Shown: piece after piece, positions 36,893 through 45,019 of the stretch
Numbering within the stretch: the first letter of the stretch is position 1
Layout of the letters: every line of letters starts with the position of its first letter
Source: Methylocystis iwaonis
Lineage (GTDB): Bacteria; Pseudomonadota; Alphaproteobacteria; Rhizobiales; Beijerinckiaceae
Reading direction: 5' to 3'
DNA length: 64,000 nt
Assembly (NCBI RefSeq): GCF_027925385.1
Contig: NZ_AP027142.1
Location: forward strand, 1,036,001-1,100,000
Position numbers and translations under genes: made by a program
The notes under the pieces: model-generated
The model's database searches: none
Told to the model about the DNA's origin: nothing
The model's input: only the letters and a program-made list of their open reading frames with translations

Positions 36893-38311
36893 TCAACGCA
36901 GCCCGCGCGCCAGCCGGCTATGGCGTCGGCTGTAGAGGAAATAAATTGCCAGCCCGATCGCCATCCAAATAAGAAAGCGCTCCCAGGCGATGGCTGGGAG
37001 CCTGGATAAAAGCCACAGCGAGAAGCCGACGCCGGCGAGCGGCGTGAAGGGCACGAAAGGCGTGCGGAAGCTTCTCGGCGCATCGGGCCGGGTTTTGCGC
37101 AGCACGATGACGGCGACGCAAATGACCACGAAGGCGGAAAGCGTGCCGATATTCACGAGTTCGGCCACTTCCTTGATCGGATAAAGCGCGGCGACGATCG
37201 CCGTCAGCGCGCCGGCGATGAGCGTCGGCCGATAGGGCGTGCGAAAGCGCGGATGCACCACGGCGAACCACTGCGGCAGCAGGCCGTCGCGGCTCATCGC
37301 GAACCAGATGCGCGCGCAGCCCAACAGAAACGCCAGCATCACGCTGGTGATGCCGGCGACGGCGGCGATCGACACGATGAAGGCCACCCAGGGCAGGCCG
37401 ATCGAGGCGAAAGCGGCGACGACGGGCGCCGGCGTGTCCAGCGTGTCGAAGCGCGCAATGCCTGTCAGCACCAGCGACATGGCGACATAGAGCGTGAGCG
37501 ATATGGCGAGCGACAGCAGCACGGCGCGGGGCAGGTCACGTTGCGGATGACGCGCTTCTTCCGCCGCCGTCGTCAGCGTGTCGTAGCCAAAGACTGCGAA
37601 GAACACGACCGCCGCGCCCTCGGCGACACCCGAGAAGCCGAAGGGCATGAAAGGCCGCCAGTTCTCTAGGCGCACATAGGGCAGGCCGGCGGCGATGACG
37701 AAGAGCACGGCCGCGACCTTAACAACCACCATCGCCGTGTTGAAACGCGCGCCCCATTCGATGCGCAGCGTCAGCAGCCCTGCGACGCCCAAGGCGCCGA
37801 GCGCCGCGAGAAGATCGACGACATGACCGGGGCCGGTCCCCGCCGCGCCGGCCGCCCAATCGGGAAGGGGAATGCCGAGCTGGGCGAGCAGCGCCTGCAA
37901 ATAGCCGGACCAGCCGATGGAGACGACGGCGACCACCAGCGCATATTCGAGCAGCAGGTCCCAGCCGATGATCCAGGCGACCAGCTCGCCGAGCACCGCA
38001 TAAGAATAAGTGTAGGCGCTGCCCGCGACCGGAATCAGCCCGGCGAATTCCGCATAGGACAGCGCGGCGGCGGCGCTGGCGACGCCGGCGATCAAAAAGG
38101 ACAAGGCGACGGCCGGGCCGGCCTGCGTCGCGGCGACGACGCCGGTCAGCACGAAAATGCCGACGCCAATCAATCCGCCGAGCCCGATGCTGGTGAGCTG
38201 CCACACGCCCAACACGCGGGGGAAGCCGCCTGCGCCGTCGGCTTCCGATCGAAGACGCTCGATGGATTTGGCGCGCGCCAGTTCGCGCAGGCTCATGCTC
38301 GCCCCCTTCAT
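36893..38311 (-). CDS. APC-family amino acid permease
   Basis: A 472-aa inner-membrane transporter with 12-14 hydrophobic segments. The first unwound helix motif GLGGLIGVGIFVLTGVVAA and the following glycine-rich pattern are typical of APC cationic amino-acid/YfnA-like permeases. Substrate probably an amino acid; exact one not readable. A basic N-terminus with RAKSIERLRSEA precedes the first helix. Start at the ATG at 38311; an upstream neighbour on the same strand is absent. Confidence 0.88.
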   Translation of the reverse strand: MKGASMSLRELARAKSIERLRSEADGAGGFPRVLGVWQLTSIGLGGLIGVGIFVLTGVVAATQAGPAVALSFLIAGVASAAAALSYAEFAGLIPVAGSAYTYSYAVLGELVAWIIGWDLLLEYALVVAVVSIGWSGYLQALLAQLGIPLPDWAAGAAGTGPGHVVDLLAALGALGVAGLLTLRIEWGARFNTAMVVVKVAAVLFVIAAGLPYVRLENWRPFMPFGFSGVAEGAAVVFFAVFGYDTLTTAAEEARHPQRDLPRAVLLSLAISLTLYVAMSLVLTGIARFDTLDTPAPVVAAFASIGLPWVAFIVSIAAVAGITSVMLAFLLGCARIWFAMSRDGLLPQWFAVVHPRFRTPYRPTLIAGALTAIVAALYPIKEVAELVNIGTLSAFVVICVAVIVLRKTRPDAPRSFRTPFVPFTPLAGVGFSLWLLSRLPAIAWERFLIWMAIGLAIYFLYSRRHSRLARGLR

Positions 38312-38391
38312 ACCCGAGGCTTCACATAAGCGATCGCGCCAGCGCTGTCATGTTTGACAAAAGAGCGGGCAAAGCCGCCCTTTTGCGCGGC

Positions 38392-38727
38392 TTATTTTGC
38401 TTGCTCGAGATGCATCAGCGCTTCTTCCGCGTGTTTGGTCGCGGCTTCAGCTTTTTTCTCCTTGCCCGTTTCGATGGCCTTTTCGAGATGGGTGATGCCC
38501 TGCTTGATATGCGGGTTCGCCTTTTCCTTCTCGGCCGCTTCGGCGTGTTTCAGCGCTTGTTCGGCGTGGGTGGCGAGCACGTCGCCATGACCCTGCTTGC
38601 CGTGATCGATCGCCTGCTTGGTATGCGCGATCGCTTCGGAAAGATGGTTTTCCGCAAAGGCCAGTCGTGGCGCGAAGGCCAGTCCGAGCGAAAGGGAAAG
38701 CGCAAGAGCGAAAACTCTGCGGTTCAT
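38392..38727 (-). CDS. SmbP-like small metal-binding periplasmic protein
   Basis: A 111-aa product with a signal peptide (about residues 1-25, ending AFA) and a helical, His- and Lys-rich mature part in which short His-containing heptad-like segments recur (HTKQAIDHGKQGH, ATHAEQALKHAEAAEK, ATKHAEEALMHLEQ). This pattern matches SmbP of Nitrosomonas, a copper/nickel-binding protein. Metal binding here is inference from that pattern. Stands alone. Confidence 0.78.
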   Translation of the reverse strand: MNRRVFALALSLSLGLAFAPRLAFAENHLSEAIAHTKQAIDHGKQGHGDVLATHAEQALKHAEAAEKEKANPHIKQGITHLEKAIETGKEKKAEAATKHAEEALMHLEQAK

Positions 38728-38813
38728 TTGACCGACTCCTCAAATACGTGCCGCAGAAGCGATATGGCGCGCTCGCGTCATCCTTCCAGCGTCGCCCTTG
38801 GCGCCCGCGCGCT

Positions 38814-39215
38814 CTATTGTCTGTCGGCCGCGTAGAGCGCGCAGCTTTCGCCGAATTCGCCGAGGCCATTTTCGAGCAGAGAGGAAAGAAGGGGGATGCC
38901 GATGAGATAGGCCGAGGTCGAGCCCTGACGCCGGGCGCGCGCCTCACGCACCGCCTCGTTCCAATCCGCCCCTGCATAATCGCCGCGTCCGATCCAGGTG
39001 AGGGCCACGAGCTCAGCCTGCTCGTCTTCGTCCATGGCGTCGATGAAGGAAGCAATTTCGTCACGCACCGTAGCAAAGGCCTCTTCGGTCATGACGCTCA
39101 CGAAATTGTCGTCGGTGGCGTTGGAGGCGTCGGCGTCCATGCCTTCGTCCTCGCTTTCGAGTTCGCGCGCTTTGACGACGATGAAGCAAACCTTGTCGGT
39201 ATTGATTGTGGGCAT
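38814..39215 (-). CDS. DUF3775 family protein
   Basis: A 133-aa acidic soluble protein. The central FIDAMDEDEQAELVALTWIG pattern matches DUF3775; no function is known. The ATG at 39215 starts MPTINTDKVCFIVVKARE, with a purine-rich GAGAGGAAC upstream. A possible sigma-54-like site on this strand lies about 340 bp upstream (see findings). Confidence 0.82.
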   Translation of the reverse strand: MPTINTDKVCFIVVKARELESEDEGMDADASNATDDNFVSVMTEEAFATVRDEIASFIDAMDEDEQAELVALTWIGRGDYAGADWNEAVREARARRQGSTSAYLIGIPLLSSLLENGLGEFGESCALYAADRQ

Positions 39216-39616
39216 GGCCGTTCCTCTCCGTTTCGATGCGAGCCGGCGGCTTTACCGTGGCCGCTCTCGCGAGCGGCGCCCTTTGCATATATTCATCCTG
39301 CCCAATTTAGACCGGTCTCGAGGCAACAATTTTGCGAGGCGCTCGAGCGCCCTGCGCCTGGGAGAGGCCGCGGGCGGCCTCTGCCGAGCTTATTGCACGG
39401 CATGGCTGTCTAGAAATCAAGTCATATCCATTCAATCACTTATTGCTGAAGTATATAGTCAAGCTGTTACAGTATATATTTATGAGAAAGAAGTTTGATT
39501 CTTGCACTATGTATTAACTCTATAATAAACTCGCAAAATAGTCAACTTTTTGCCAACATTGTGCCATGAGATCAATGTAATACTTAATTGTTGTAATTAT
39601 TAGGAGTAAAAATGAC
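39216..39616. other. AT-rich control region upstream of the acyltransferase/oxidase pair
   Basis: From about 39410 to 39610 the base composition drops far below the surroundings. It holds a perfect -10 box (TATAAT, 39521-39526), the octamer AGTATATA repeated directly 21 bp apart (39450 and 39471), and a sigma-54-like site on the minus strand (39551-39566). No convincing gene is seen, so it is read as a regulated promoter region, possibly foreign DNA. Confidence 0.65.
39521..39526 (+). promoter_or_regulatory. Candidate -10 box for the acyltransferase/oxidase operon
   Basis: TATAAT, with no good -35 at 17 bp; the upstream octamer repeats suggest an activator could help. It would give a leader of about 85-90 bases. 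Confidence 0.4.
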
Positions 39617-40309
39617 ATGATAGCCAGCGACATTCTACCAACATTACGCGTTGTTTCGCTTCCCGGCGCCAACCCGTCGTCTGCTCAATTGAGCGACTAC
39701 AAAAGCGCTTACGCCATGTGGAAGATGGTCTGGTCGGAGACATTCAGGGAGCTGGATGGGCTCGACAAAATGTTCTCGGACGATTTCGCCCGGCAAGACG
39801 AAATCCTCTGCGTCTTTCGCGGCCCCGTATGTTTGGCGCTGGGCCTGATGCGCTGGCGGGATATCGAGCTCCCGAGCGTGCGCGAGGATTCCTATTTTCA
39901 GATGTGGCCCGCGGAATCCATCGATGGGCTGCGCGCCAATGGCAAAGACATCATCATCTGCTGCAATTTGACAATCCATCCGATGGCGCGGAGCAACGCC
40001 CTCGGGCTGCCGATGAAAGACGTCATGATGGGCCTTCTCATCCAGCGCTTTTTGGAGTCGGGCGCCGACGCCATGACGGGCGCCATGCGCGCTGATCGCG
40101 GCATGCACAAGACGACCTATCGACTCGGCGCGACGCCTCTGGCGACCGGTCTGGTCCACCACAATTCGCCGGTCGATCTCGTCGCCTTCTTTCCGCAAAA
40201 CATGACCGGCGGGGAAGCGGAGGTTGCCCGCGCAGTACGGTACCTCTGGGGCGTCAAGCGGCAACATCCCATCCAAAGGGCTCGATACAAGGGGGCGAAA
40301 AATGCGTGA
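39617..40309 (+). CDS. GNAT-like N-acyltransferase of unknown specificity
   Basis: A 230-aa protein with the outline of a GNAT acyltransferase: a strand ending in IICCNLTIHP (112-122), then ARSNALGLPMKDVMMGLLI (124-142), where the acyl-CoA/ACP-phosphate loop and following helix would be, and GADAMTGAMRADRGMHK (149-165). I would place it near the acyl-ACP-using FeeM/autoinducer-synthase-like group by general form, but no named homologue is claimed. An SD (TAGGAG) lies 10 bases before the ATG. Its 3' end overlaps the di-iron oxidase gene by 8 bp. Confidence 0.7.
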   Translation: MIASDILPTLRVVSLPGANPSSAQLSDYKSAYAMWKMVWSETFRELDGLDKMFSDDFARQDEILCVFRGPVCLALGLMRWRDIELPSVREDSYFQMWPAESIDGLRANGKDIIICCNLTIHPMARSNALGLPMKDVMMGLLIQRFLESGADAMTGAMRADRGMHKTTYRLGATPLATGLVHHNSPVDLVAFFPQNMTGGEAEVARAVRYLWGVKRQHPIQRARYKGAKNA

Positions 40310-40931
40310 AGCGCTCGATGTTCTTCTCAACAACGTGAAAAAAGAAATGTCGGCGTGCCCTTGGGAAAATCCCTACGCCTACGCCGATTTTCTCGCGCAG
40401 ACCTATTACTACGTCTGCCACTCGACGCGGCTTTTGGGTCTTGCGGCGGGCCTTTGCCGGGTCGACAGAGACCTGCTTCACCGCCGCTTCGTTCAGCATA
40501 TCGGCGAGGAAAAACTGCATGAGCGCCTGGCGTTGAACGATCTGCGCGGCCTGGGGTCGAAGCTCGAGGATTTTCCCGAACATTCCATAACAAAGGCGTT
40601 TTACGAGTCGCAATACTACAAGATCGAGCGCCTCGATCCGACCGCGCTCTTTGGTTACATCCTTCTCCTGGAAGGAGTCGCGGTATCCGTTTGCCCTGAC
40701 ATCTATCAGCGCGTCGAGCGCGCGCACGGCAAGCGCTGCGCCAACTTCTTGAGGGTTCATGTCGAGGAGGACGTCGATCATCTGCCGAAAGCTTTTGCCC
40801 AGATCGAAAGCCTGTCGGCGGGCCAGAAGAGCGACATTCTGGTAAACATGGCCCAGACCGCCGATCTTTACTGCCAGATCATCTCGCAGGCGGCTCGAGG
40901 CCGGAGCGTCGAGCGCGCGAGGGCGGCTTAG
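40302..40931 (+). CDS. Haem-oxygenase-like di-iron oxidase (iron-containing redox enzyme family)
   Basis: A 209-aa helical protein with the metal ligands of haem-oxygenase-like di-iron oxidases (HDOs): HIGEEKLHE supplies Glu70 and His73 (His66 is nearby), Glu124 lies in ILLLEG, and HVEEDVDH gives His153, Asp157 and His160. Such enzymes activate oxygen for unusual N- or C-oxidations in small-molecule synthesis. The ATG at 40302 has AGGGGG upstream; the open frame from 40224 lies within the preceding gene. The 8-bp overlap shows tight coupling with the acyltransferase, whose product is the likely substrate (inference). Confidence 0.82.
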   Translation: MREALDVLLNNVKKEMSACPWENPYAYADFLAQTYYYVCHSTRLLGLAAGLCRVDRDLLHRRFVQHIGEEKLHERLALNDLRGLGSKLEDFPEHSITKAFYESQYYKIERLDPTALFGYILLLEGVAVSVCPDIYQRVERAHGKRCANFLRVHVEEDVDHLPKAFAQIESLSAGQKSDILVNMAQTADLYCQIISQAARGRSVERARAA

Positions 40932-41053
40932 CAATATCGACAAATGCGACGCGCGCGCCCGACGTGCGCGTCGTGAACGCGGCTTCACCGGAGCCCTTGT
41001 CCCCGACCGGCGCGCTTCGCATATAGTGATGGAGAAATTTTGCGGAGCGGCGG

Positions 41054-42169
41054 ATGCGTGTCGGCGCGCCCAGGGAAATCAAGGACAATGAATATCGCGT
41101 CGGCCTGACGCCGTCGTCCGTCGCGGAGCTGGTTCATTCCGGCCACGACGTGCTGATCGAGAAAGGCGCAGGGGCGGGCGCTGGCCTGACGGATGACGAT
41201 TATGCGCTGGCCGGCGCCCGACTCGTCGAAGGCCCAGCGGAGATATTTGCGAGCGCCGAATTGATCGTGAAGGTCAAGGAGCCGCAGCCGAGCGAAATCG
41301 CGCTGCTGCGGCCGGGGATGGTCCTTTTCACCTATCTGCATCTTGCCGCCGACGCCGCGCTCACGCGGGGCTTGATGCAGAGCGGCGCCAATTGCATCGC
41401 CTATGAAACGGTGACGTCCGCCGGCGGTGGTCTGCCGCTGCTGGCGCCGATGTCGGAAATCGCCGGCCGTCTTGCGCCGCAGGTGGGCGCGCGCTTTCTC
41501 GAAAAAGGCGAGGGCGGGAGAGGCGTGCTGCTCGCCGGCGCGCCGGGCGTTCCATCGGCGGAGGTTCTCATTCTCGGCGCCGGCAATGTCGGCTTGCAGG
41601 CGGCGGCGATAGCGCTGGGCATGGGCGCGAGCGTGCTTGTCGCCGATCGCAACGTCGAGGCCCTGCGCCGTCTCGAAGCGAGATTCGGGTCGATTGTACG
41701 GAGCATCTATTCCACCCGCACATCCGTCGCCGAAACCATCAGGCGCGCCGATCTCGTCATCTGCGCCGCGCTGACGCCGGGCGCCCGCGCGCCCATTCTC
41801 GTCACGCGCGACATGTTGCACACGATGAAGCGCGGCGCCGTCATCGTCGACGTCGCCATCGACCAGGGCGGCTGCTGCGAGACCTCGCGCCCGACGAGCC
41901 ATTCCGACCCGGTCTATGTCGTCGACGGCGTGGTGCATTACTGCGTGACCAATATGCCGGGCGTCGTGCCGCGCACCTCGACCTTCGCGCTCAACAACGC
42001 CACTTTGCCTTTCGTCCTCGCGATCGCGAACAAGGGCTGGCGGGCGGCGCTCGCCGACGATCCACATTTGCGCGCGGGGCTCGACATCTTCGACGGGCGC
42101 GTCGTCTCGGCCCCTGTCGCGGCGGCGCATGAGCTGCCGCTCACGCCATTGCCCGGTGTTTTCTATTGA
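41054..42169 (+). CDS. ald: Alanine dehydrogenase
   Basis: A 371-aa NAD-dependent enzyme interconverting L-alanine and pyruvate plus ammonia. The substrate domain opens with [20 protein letters not shown]; the Rossmann motif is [12 protein letters not shown] near residue 175. Catalytic Lys in VKVKEP and His in YLHLAAD can be placed. Length is as expected. It could assimilate ammonia, and lies just before phaC with a 230-bp gap. Confidence 0.97.
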   Translation: MRVGAPREIKDNEYRVGLTPSSVAELVHSGHDVLIEKGAGAGAGLTDDDYALAGARLVEGPAEIFASAELIVKVKEPQPSEIALLRPGMVLFTYLHLAADAALTRGLMQSGANCIAYETVTSAGGGLPLLAPMSEIAGRLAPQVGARFLEKGEGGRGVLLAGAPGVPSAEVLILGAGNVGLQAAAIALGMGASVLVADRNVEALRRLEARFGSIVRSIYSTRTSVAETIRRADLVICAALTPGARAPILVTRDMLHTMKRGAVIVDVAIDQGGCCETSRPTSHSDPVYVVDGVVHYCVTNMPGVVPRTSTFALNNATLPFVLAIANKGWRAALADDPHLRAGLDIFDGRVVSAPVAAAHELPLTPLPGVFY

Positions 42170-42400
42170 GCGATAGGCCCGATCCCGCGACATCATGGCG
42201 GAGTGGCGGCGTCCGGAGTTCTATGTGATTGTAAGAAATAGACGATACCTTCCTTCGGCTCGCGCGGAGGCGCGGCGCGGCCGGCCAGCCGCTTTCTTGG
42301 CCGCCAAAACGCCGATAGACCGAGGCGCGCCGGGTCGTTATGGGCATAGCGCCCAGGCCGCCAAAAGCCGCCGCCCGCGGGAAAATTTCGAGGAGAAAGC

Positions 42401-44431
42401 ATGACGGTCACGCGCGACGAAGAGCCTGCGGTCGAGGGGCGGAAGGCCCCGCCAGGGATCGAGGCGGCGTCGGAGGCGACGGGGCGCAAGAAGAAATCCA
42501 AGAAGAAGGGCGAGAAGAAAGCCAAGGCGGCGGCCGCCAAGACGCGGGAGACGGCGGCGGAGCCTGCCGCCAGCGCGCCGCGCAAGGAACGGAAGGCCGA
42601 GTCGCGTGCCGCGGAGGCGGGCGCGCAATCGATGCTGATGCCGCCGATTCCATCGCCGCTGACGAGCGCCGAGCTCGAACTCATGGCCGAGAATATGGCC
42701 AAGCTCGTCGACCAGGGCCGCAAGGCAATCGCCGCGGCAATCGGCAATGTCGACGCGGGCGGGCCGCGCAGCGAGCTTGCGGCGAGCGTCGCCGACGCCA
42801 CCAAGACGCTGGGCGTCGTCGCGGAATATTGGCTGGCGAAACCCGACCGCGCCGCCGTGGCGCAGGCCGAGCTTTACGGCGGCTTGAGCGAAATCTGGCG
42901 CCAGACCATGCGCCGCTATACGGGCGAGAATGTTCCGCCGATCGTGCCGCCCGATCCCGCCGACAAGCGCTTCGCCTCGCCCGAATGGGAGCAGAATCCC
43001 TTCTTCGATTGGCTGCGCCAGTCCTATCTCTATACGTCCCGCTGGGCCGGCGAGATGGTCGACAAGGCGGAGGGGCTCGATCCGCAAACGCGCGCCAAGG
43101 CGGCCTTCTACACGCGGCTGCTGGCGAGCGCGGTGTCGCCGTCGAATTTCGTCGCGACCAATCCCGAGCTGCTGCGCGCAACGATCGAGAACAAGGGCGA
43201 GAACCTGATCCGCGGTTTGAAGATGTTCGCCGAGGACATCAACGCCGGCGGCGGCGTGCTGAAGATTCGCCAGAGCGACGACAGCAAGTTCCGTCTTGGG
43301 ATCGATCTCGCCAACACGCCCGGCAAGGTCATCTGGCGCAACGACGTGATGGAGCTCATCCAATATTCGCCGACGACCGAGGAGGTCTATGCGCGTCCGC
43401 TGCTCCTCATGCCGCCCTGGATCAATAAGTTCTACGTGCTCGATCTCAACAAGGACAAGAGCTTCGTGCGCTGGGCGGTCGAGCAGGGCTTTACCGTCTT
43501 CATCATCTCCTGGGTCAATCCCGACGAGAGCAAGGCCGAGAAGGGTTTCGAGGCCTATATGCACGAGGGGATTCTCACGGCGCTCGACGTCATCGAGAAG
43601 GCGACCGGCGAGCGCAAGGTGACGGCGGCGGGCTATTGCGTCGGCGGCACGCTGCTGGCGCTGACGCTCGCCTATATGGCGGCGACGGGCGACGACCGCA
43701 TCGAGAGCGTCACCTTCTTTGCGACGCAGGTGGATTTCAGCGAGGCGGGCGATCTTCAGATCCTCATCGACGAGGCGCGCATGGCGGCGCTCGACGAGGC
43801 CATGGCGAAGACCGGCTATCTCGAAGGCGTGAAGATGGCCAACGCCTTCAACATGCTGCGACCGAACGAGCTGATCTGGACCTATGTGGTCAATAATTAC
43901 ATGAAGGGCGTCGAGCCCGTGGCCTTCGATCTGCTCTACTGGAACTCTGATTCAACGCGCATCCCGCGCGCCAATCACTCCTTCTATATGCGGAGCTGCT
44001 ATCTCGAAAACCGCATCACGCGCGGCGAGATGGTGATGAGCGGCGTGCCGATCAATCTGCGCCTCGTGAAGATTCCCGTCTATTCCGTCGCGACGAAGGA
44101 AGACCACATCGCGCCGGCGCGCTCGGTTTTCCGCGGCGACAAATTCTTCGGCGGCGAGGTCACCTATGTGCTCGGGGGCTCGGGCCATATCGCCGGCATC
44201 ATCAATCCGCCGGCGAAGGGCAAATATGGCTATATGACCGGCGGGCCGGTGAAGGGCGGATTCGACGAGTGGGTCGCGGCGGCCGAGGAGCATCCCGGCT
44301 CCTGGTGGCCGCATTGGCTGGAGTGGATCACCGCCCAGGCGCCGCGCAAGGTTCCCGCGCGCGAGCCCGGCGGCGGCAAGTTAGAGGTTCTTTGCGACGC
44401 GCCGGGCGACTATGTGCGCGTGAAGGCGTAA
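42401..44431 (+). CDS. phaC: Class I PHA synthase with a Lys/Ala-rich N-terminal extension
   Basis: A 676-aa poly(3-hydroxyalkanoate) synthase that polymerises hydroxyacyl-CoA on granule surfaces. The lipase-like box is GYCVGG, giving the nucleophile Cys413; Asp568 (EDHIAP) and His596 (GSGHIAG) complete the triad. Class I enzymes are about 560-610 aa; the extra length is an N-terminal stretch (residues 20-80) rich in Lys, Ala and Glu (RKKKSKKKGEKKAKAAAAK). The start is well supported by GAGGAGAAAGC before the ATG. No phaA, phaB or phasin is in view. Confidence 0.95.
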   Translation: MTVTRDEEPAVEGRKAPPGIEAASEATGRKKKSKKKGEKKAKAAAAKTRETAAEPAASAPRKERKAESRAAEAGAQSMLMPPIPSPLTSAELELMAENMAKLVDQGRKAIAAAIGNVDAGGPRSELAASVADATKTLGVVAEYWLAKPDRAAVAQAELYGGLSEIWRQTMRRYTGENVPPIVPPDPADKRFASPEWEQNPFFDWLRQSYLYTSRWAGEMVDKAEGLDPQTRAKAAFYTRLLASAVSPSNFVATNPELLRATIENKGENLIRGLKMFAEDINAGGGVLKIRQSDDSKFRLGIDLANTPGKVIWRNDVMELIQYSPTTEEVYARPLLLMPPWINKFYVLDLNKDKSFVRWAVEQGFTVFIISWVNPDESKAEKGFEAYMHEGILTALDVIEKATGERKVTAAGYCVGGTLLALTLAYMAATGDDRIESVTFFATQVDFSEAGDLQILIDEARMAALDEAMAKTGYLEGVKMANAFNMLRPNELIWTYVVNNYMKGVEPVAFDLLYWNSDSTRIPRANHSFYMRSCYLENRITRGEMVMSGVPINLRLVKIPVYSVATKEDHIAPARSVFRGDKFFGGEVTYVLGGSGHIAGIINPPAKGKYGYMTGGPVKGGFDEWVAAAEEHPGSWWPHWLEWITAQAPRKVPAREPGGGKLEVLCDAPGDYVRVKA

Positions 44432-44457
44432 TACTGCGAGCGCCGGGGAACCCCGCC

Positions 44458-44538
44458 GTCATTGCGAGCGAAGCGAAGCAGTCCAGAGCCGTGATGTGGC
44501 TCTGGATTGCTTCGTCGCTTCGCTCCTCGCAATGACGG
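44458..44538. repeat. Repeat family C, copy 4
   Basis: GTCATTGCGAGCGAAGCGAA to CTCGCAATGACGG, between phaC and the small minus-strand gene that ends at 44571. Confidence 0.9.
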
Positions 44539-44570
44539 CGGTGGTCGCCATGTCGGCGTCGCTGTCCAAT

Positions 44571-44798
44571 TCAAATCGCGTGACCTCGGGCGAGATAGGC
44601 CAGCCGCGCAGCCATGCGTTCGATCTCCAGCGGATCATAGTCGGTCGGTAAATCTTCGGGCGGCACGTCGGATTCGCTTGTGCGCGTCTCCATGCCGTCG
44701 TCGCCGAAGAAGAAACGGGCGCCGGTGGGGGTGAAGGTCACGACCCATTCGGCGTTTTGTTTTTCGACACGGAAGTCGTCGGTTTTCAGCGCGTTCAT
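44571..44798 (-). CDS. Small conserved-looking protein of unknown function
   Basis: A 75-aa soluble acidic protein (MNALKTDDFRVEKQNAEWVV at the start), with an even strand/turn pattern and no motif I know. The ATG at 44798 has GGAGCGG upstream. A longer reading to 45311 would run through repeat A and into the hupE region, and is not accepted. Confidence 0.55.
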   Translation of the reverse strand: MNALKTDDFRVEKQNAEWVVTFTPTGARFFFGDDGMETRTSESDVPPEDLPTDYDPLEIERMAARLAYLARGHAI

Positions 44799-44887
44799 TG
44801 CAGCCGCTCCGGTTGGCGGCGGCAGATAGGGCAGGGGGAGCGGCGGGCAAGCTATCCGAATAGCGATCTGGCGTGATCGGCCCCATA

Positions 44888-45015
44888 CCTCCCCTTTACG
44901 GGGAGGTCGGCGGCCGAAGGCCGCCGGGTGGGGTTCAAGCCGCAACGACTCTGGTGGGGCTTTACCCCACCCGTCGCAGCTTCGCTGCGCCACCCTCCCC
45001 GTAAAGGGGAGGGAT
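44888..45015. repeat. Repeat family A, full copy
   Basis: CCTCCCCTTTACGGGGAGG to CCCCGTAAAGGGGAGGG with the inner GGCGGCCGAAGGCCGCC hairpin. It lies just past the 3' end of hupE. Confidence 0.95.
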
Positions 45016-45019
45016 TGGC

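Noticed and set aside
39332..39517. 61-codon frame in the AT-rich region
   Set aside because: Its composition changes half-way from GC-rich to AT-rich and there is no ribosome site or similarity.
39410..39610. Lux-box type operator for the acyltransferase gene
   Set aside because: No 18-20-bp dyad of that type was found; only direct octamer repeats and a -10 box are visible.
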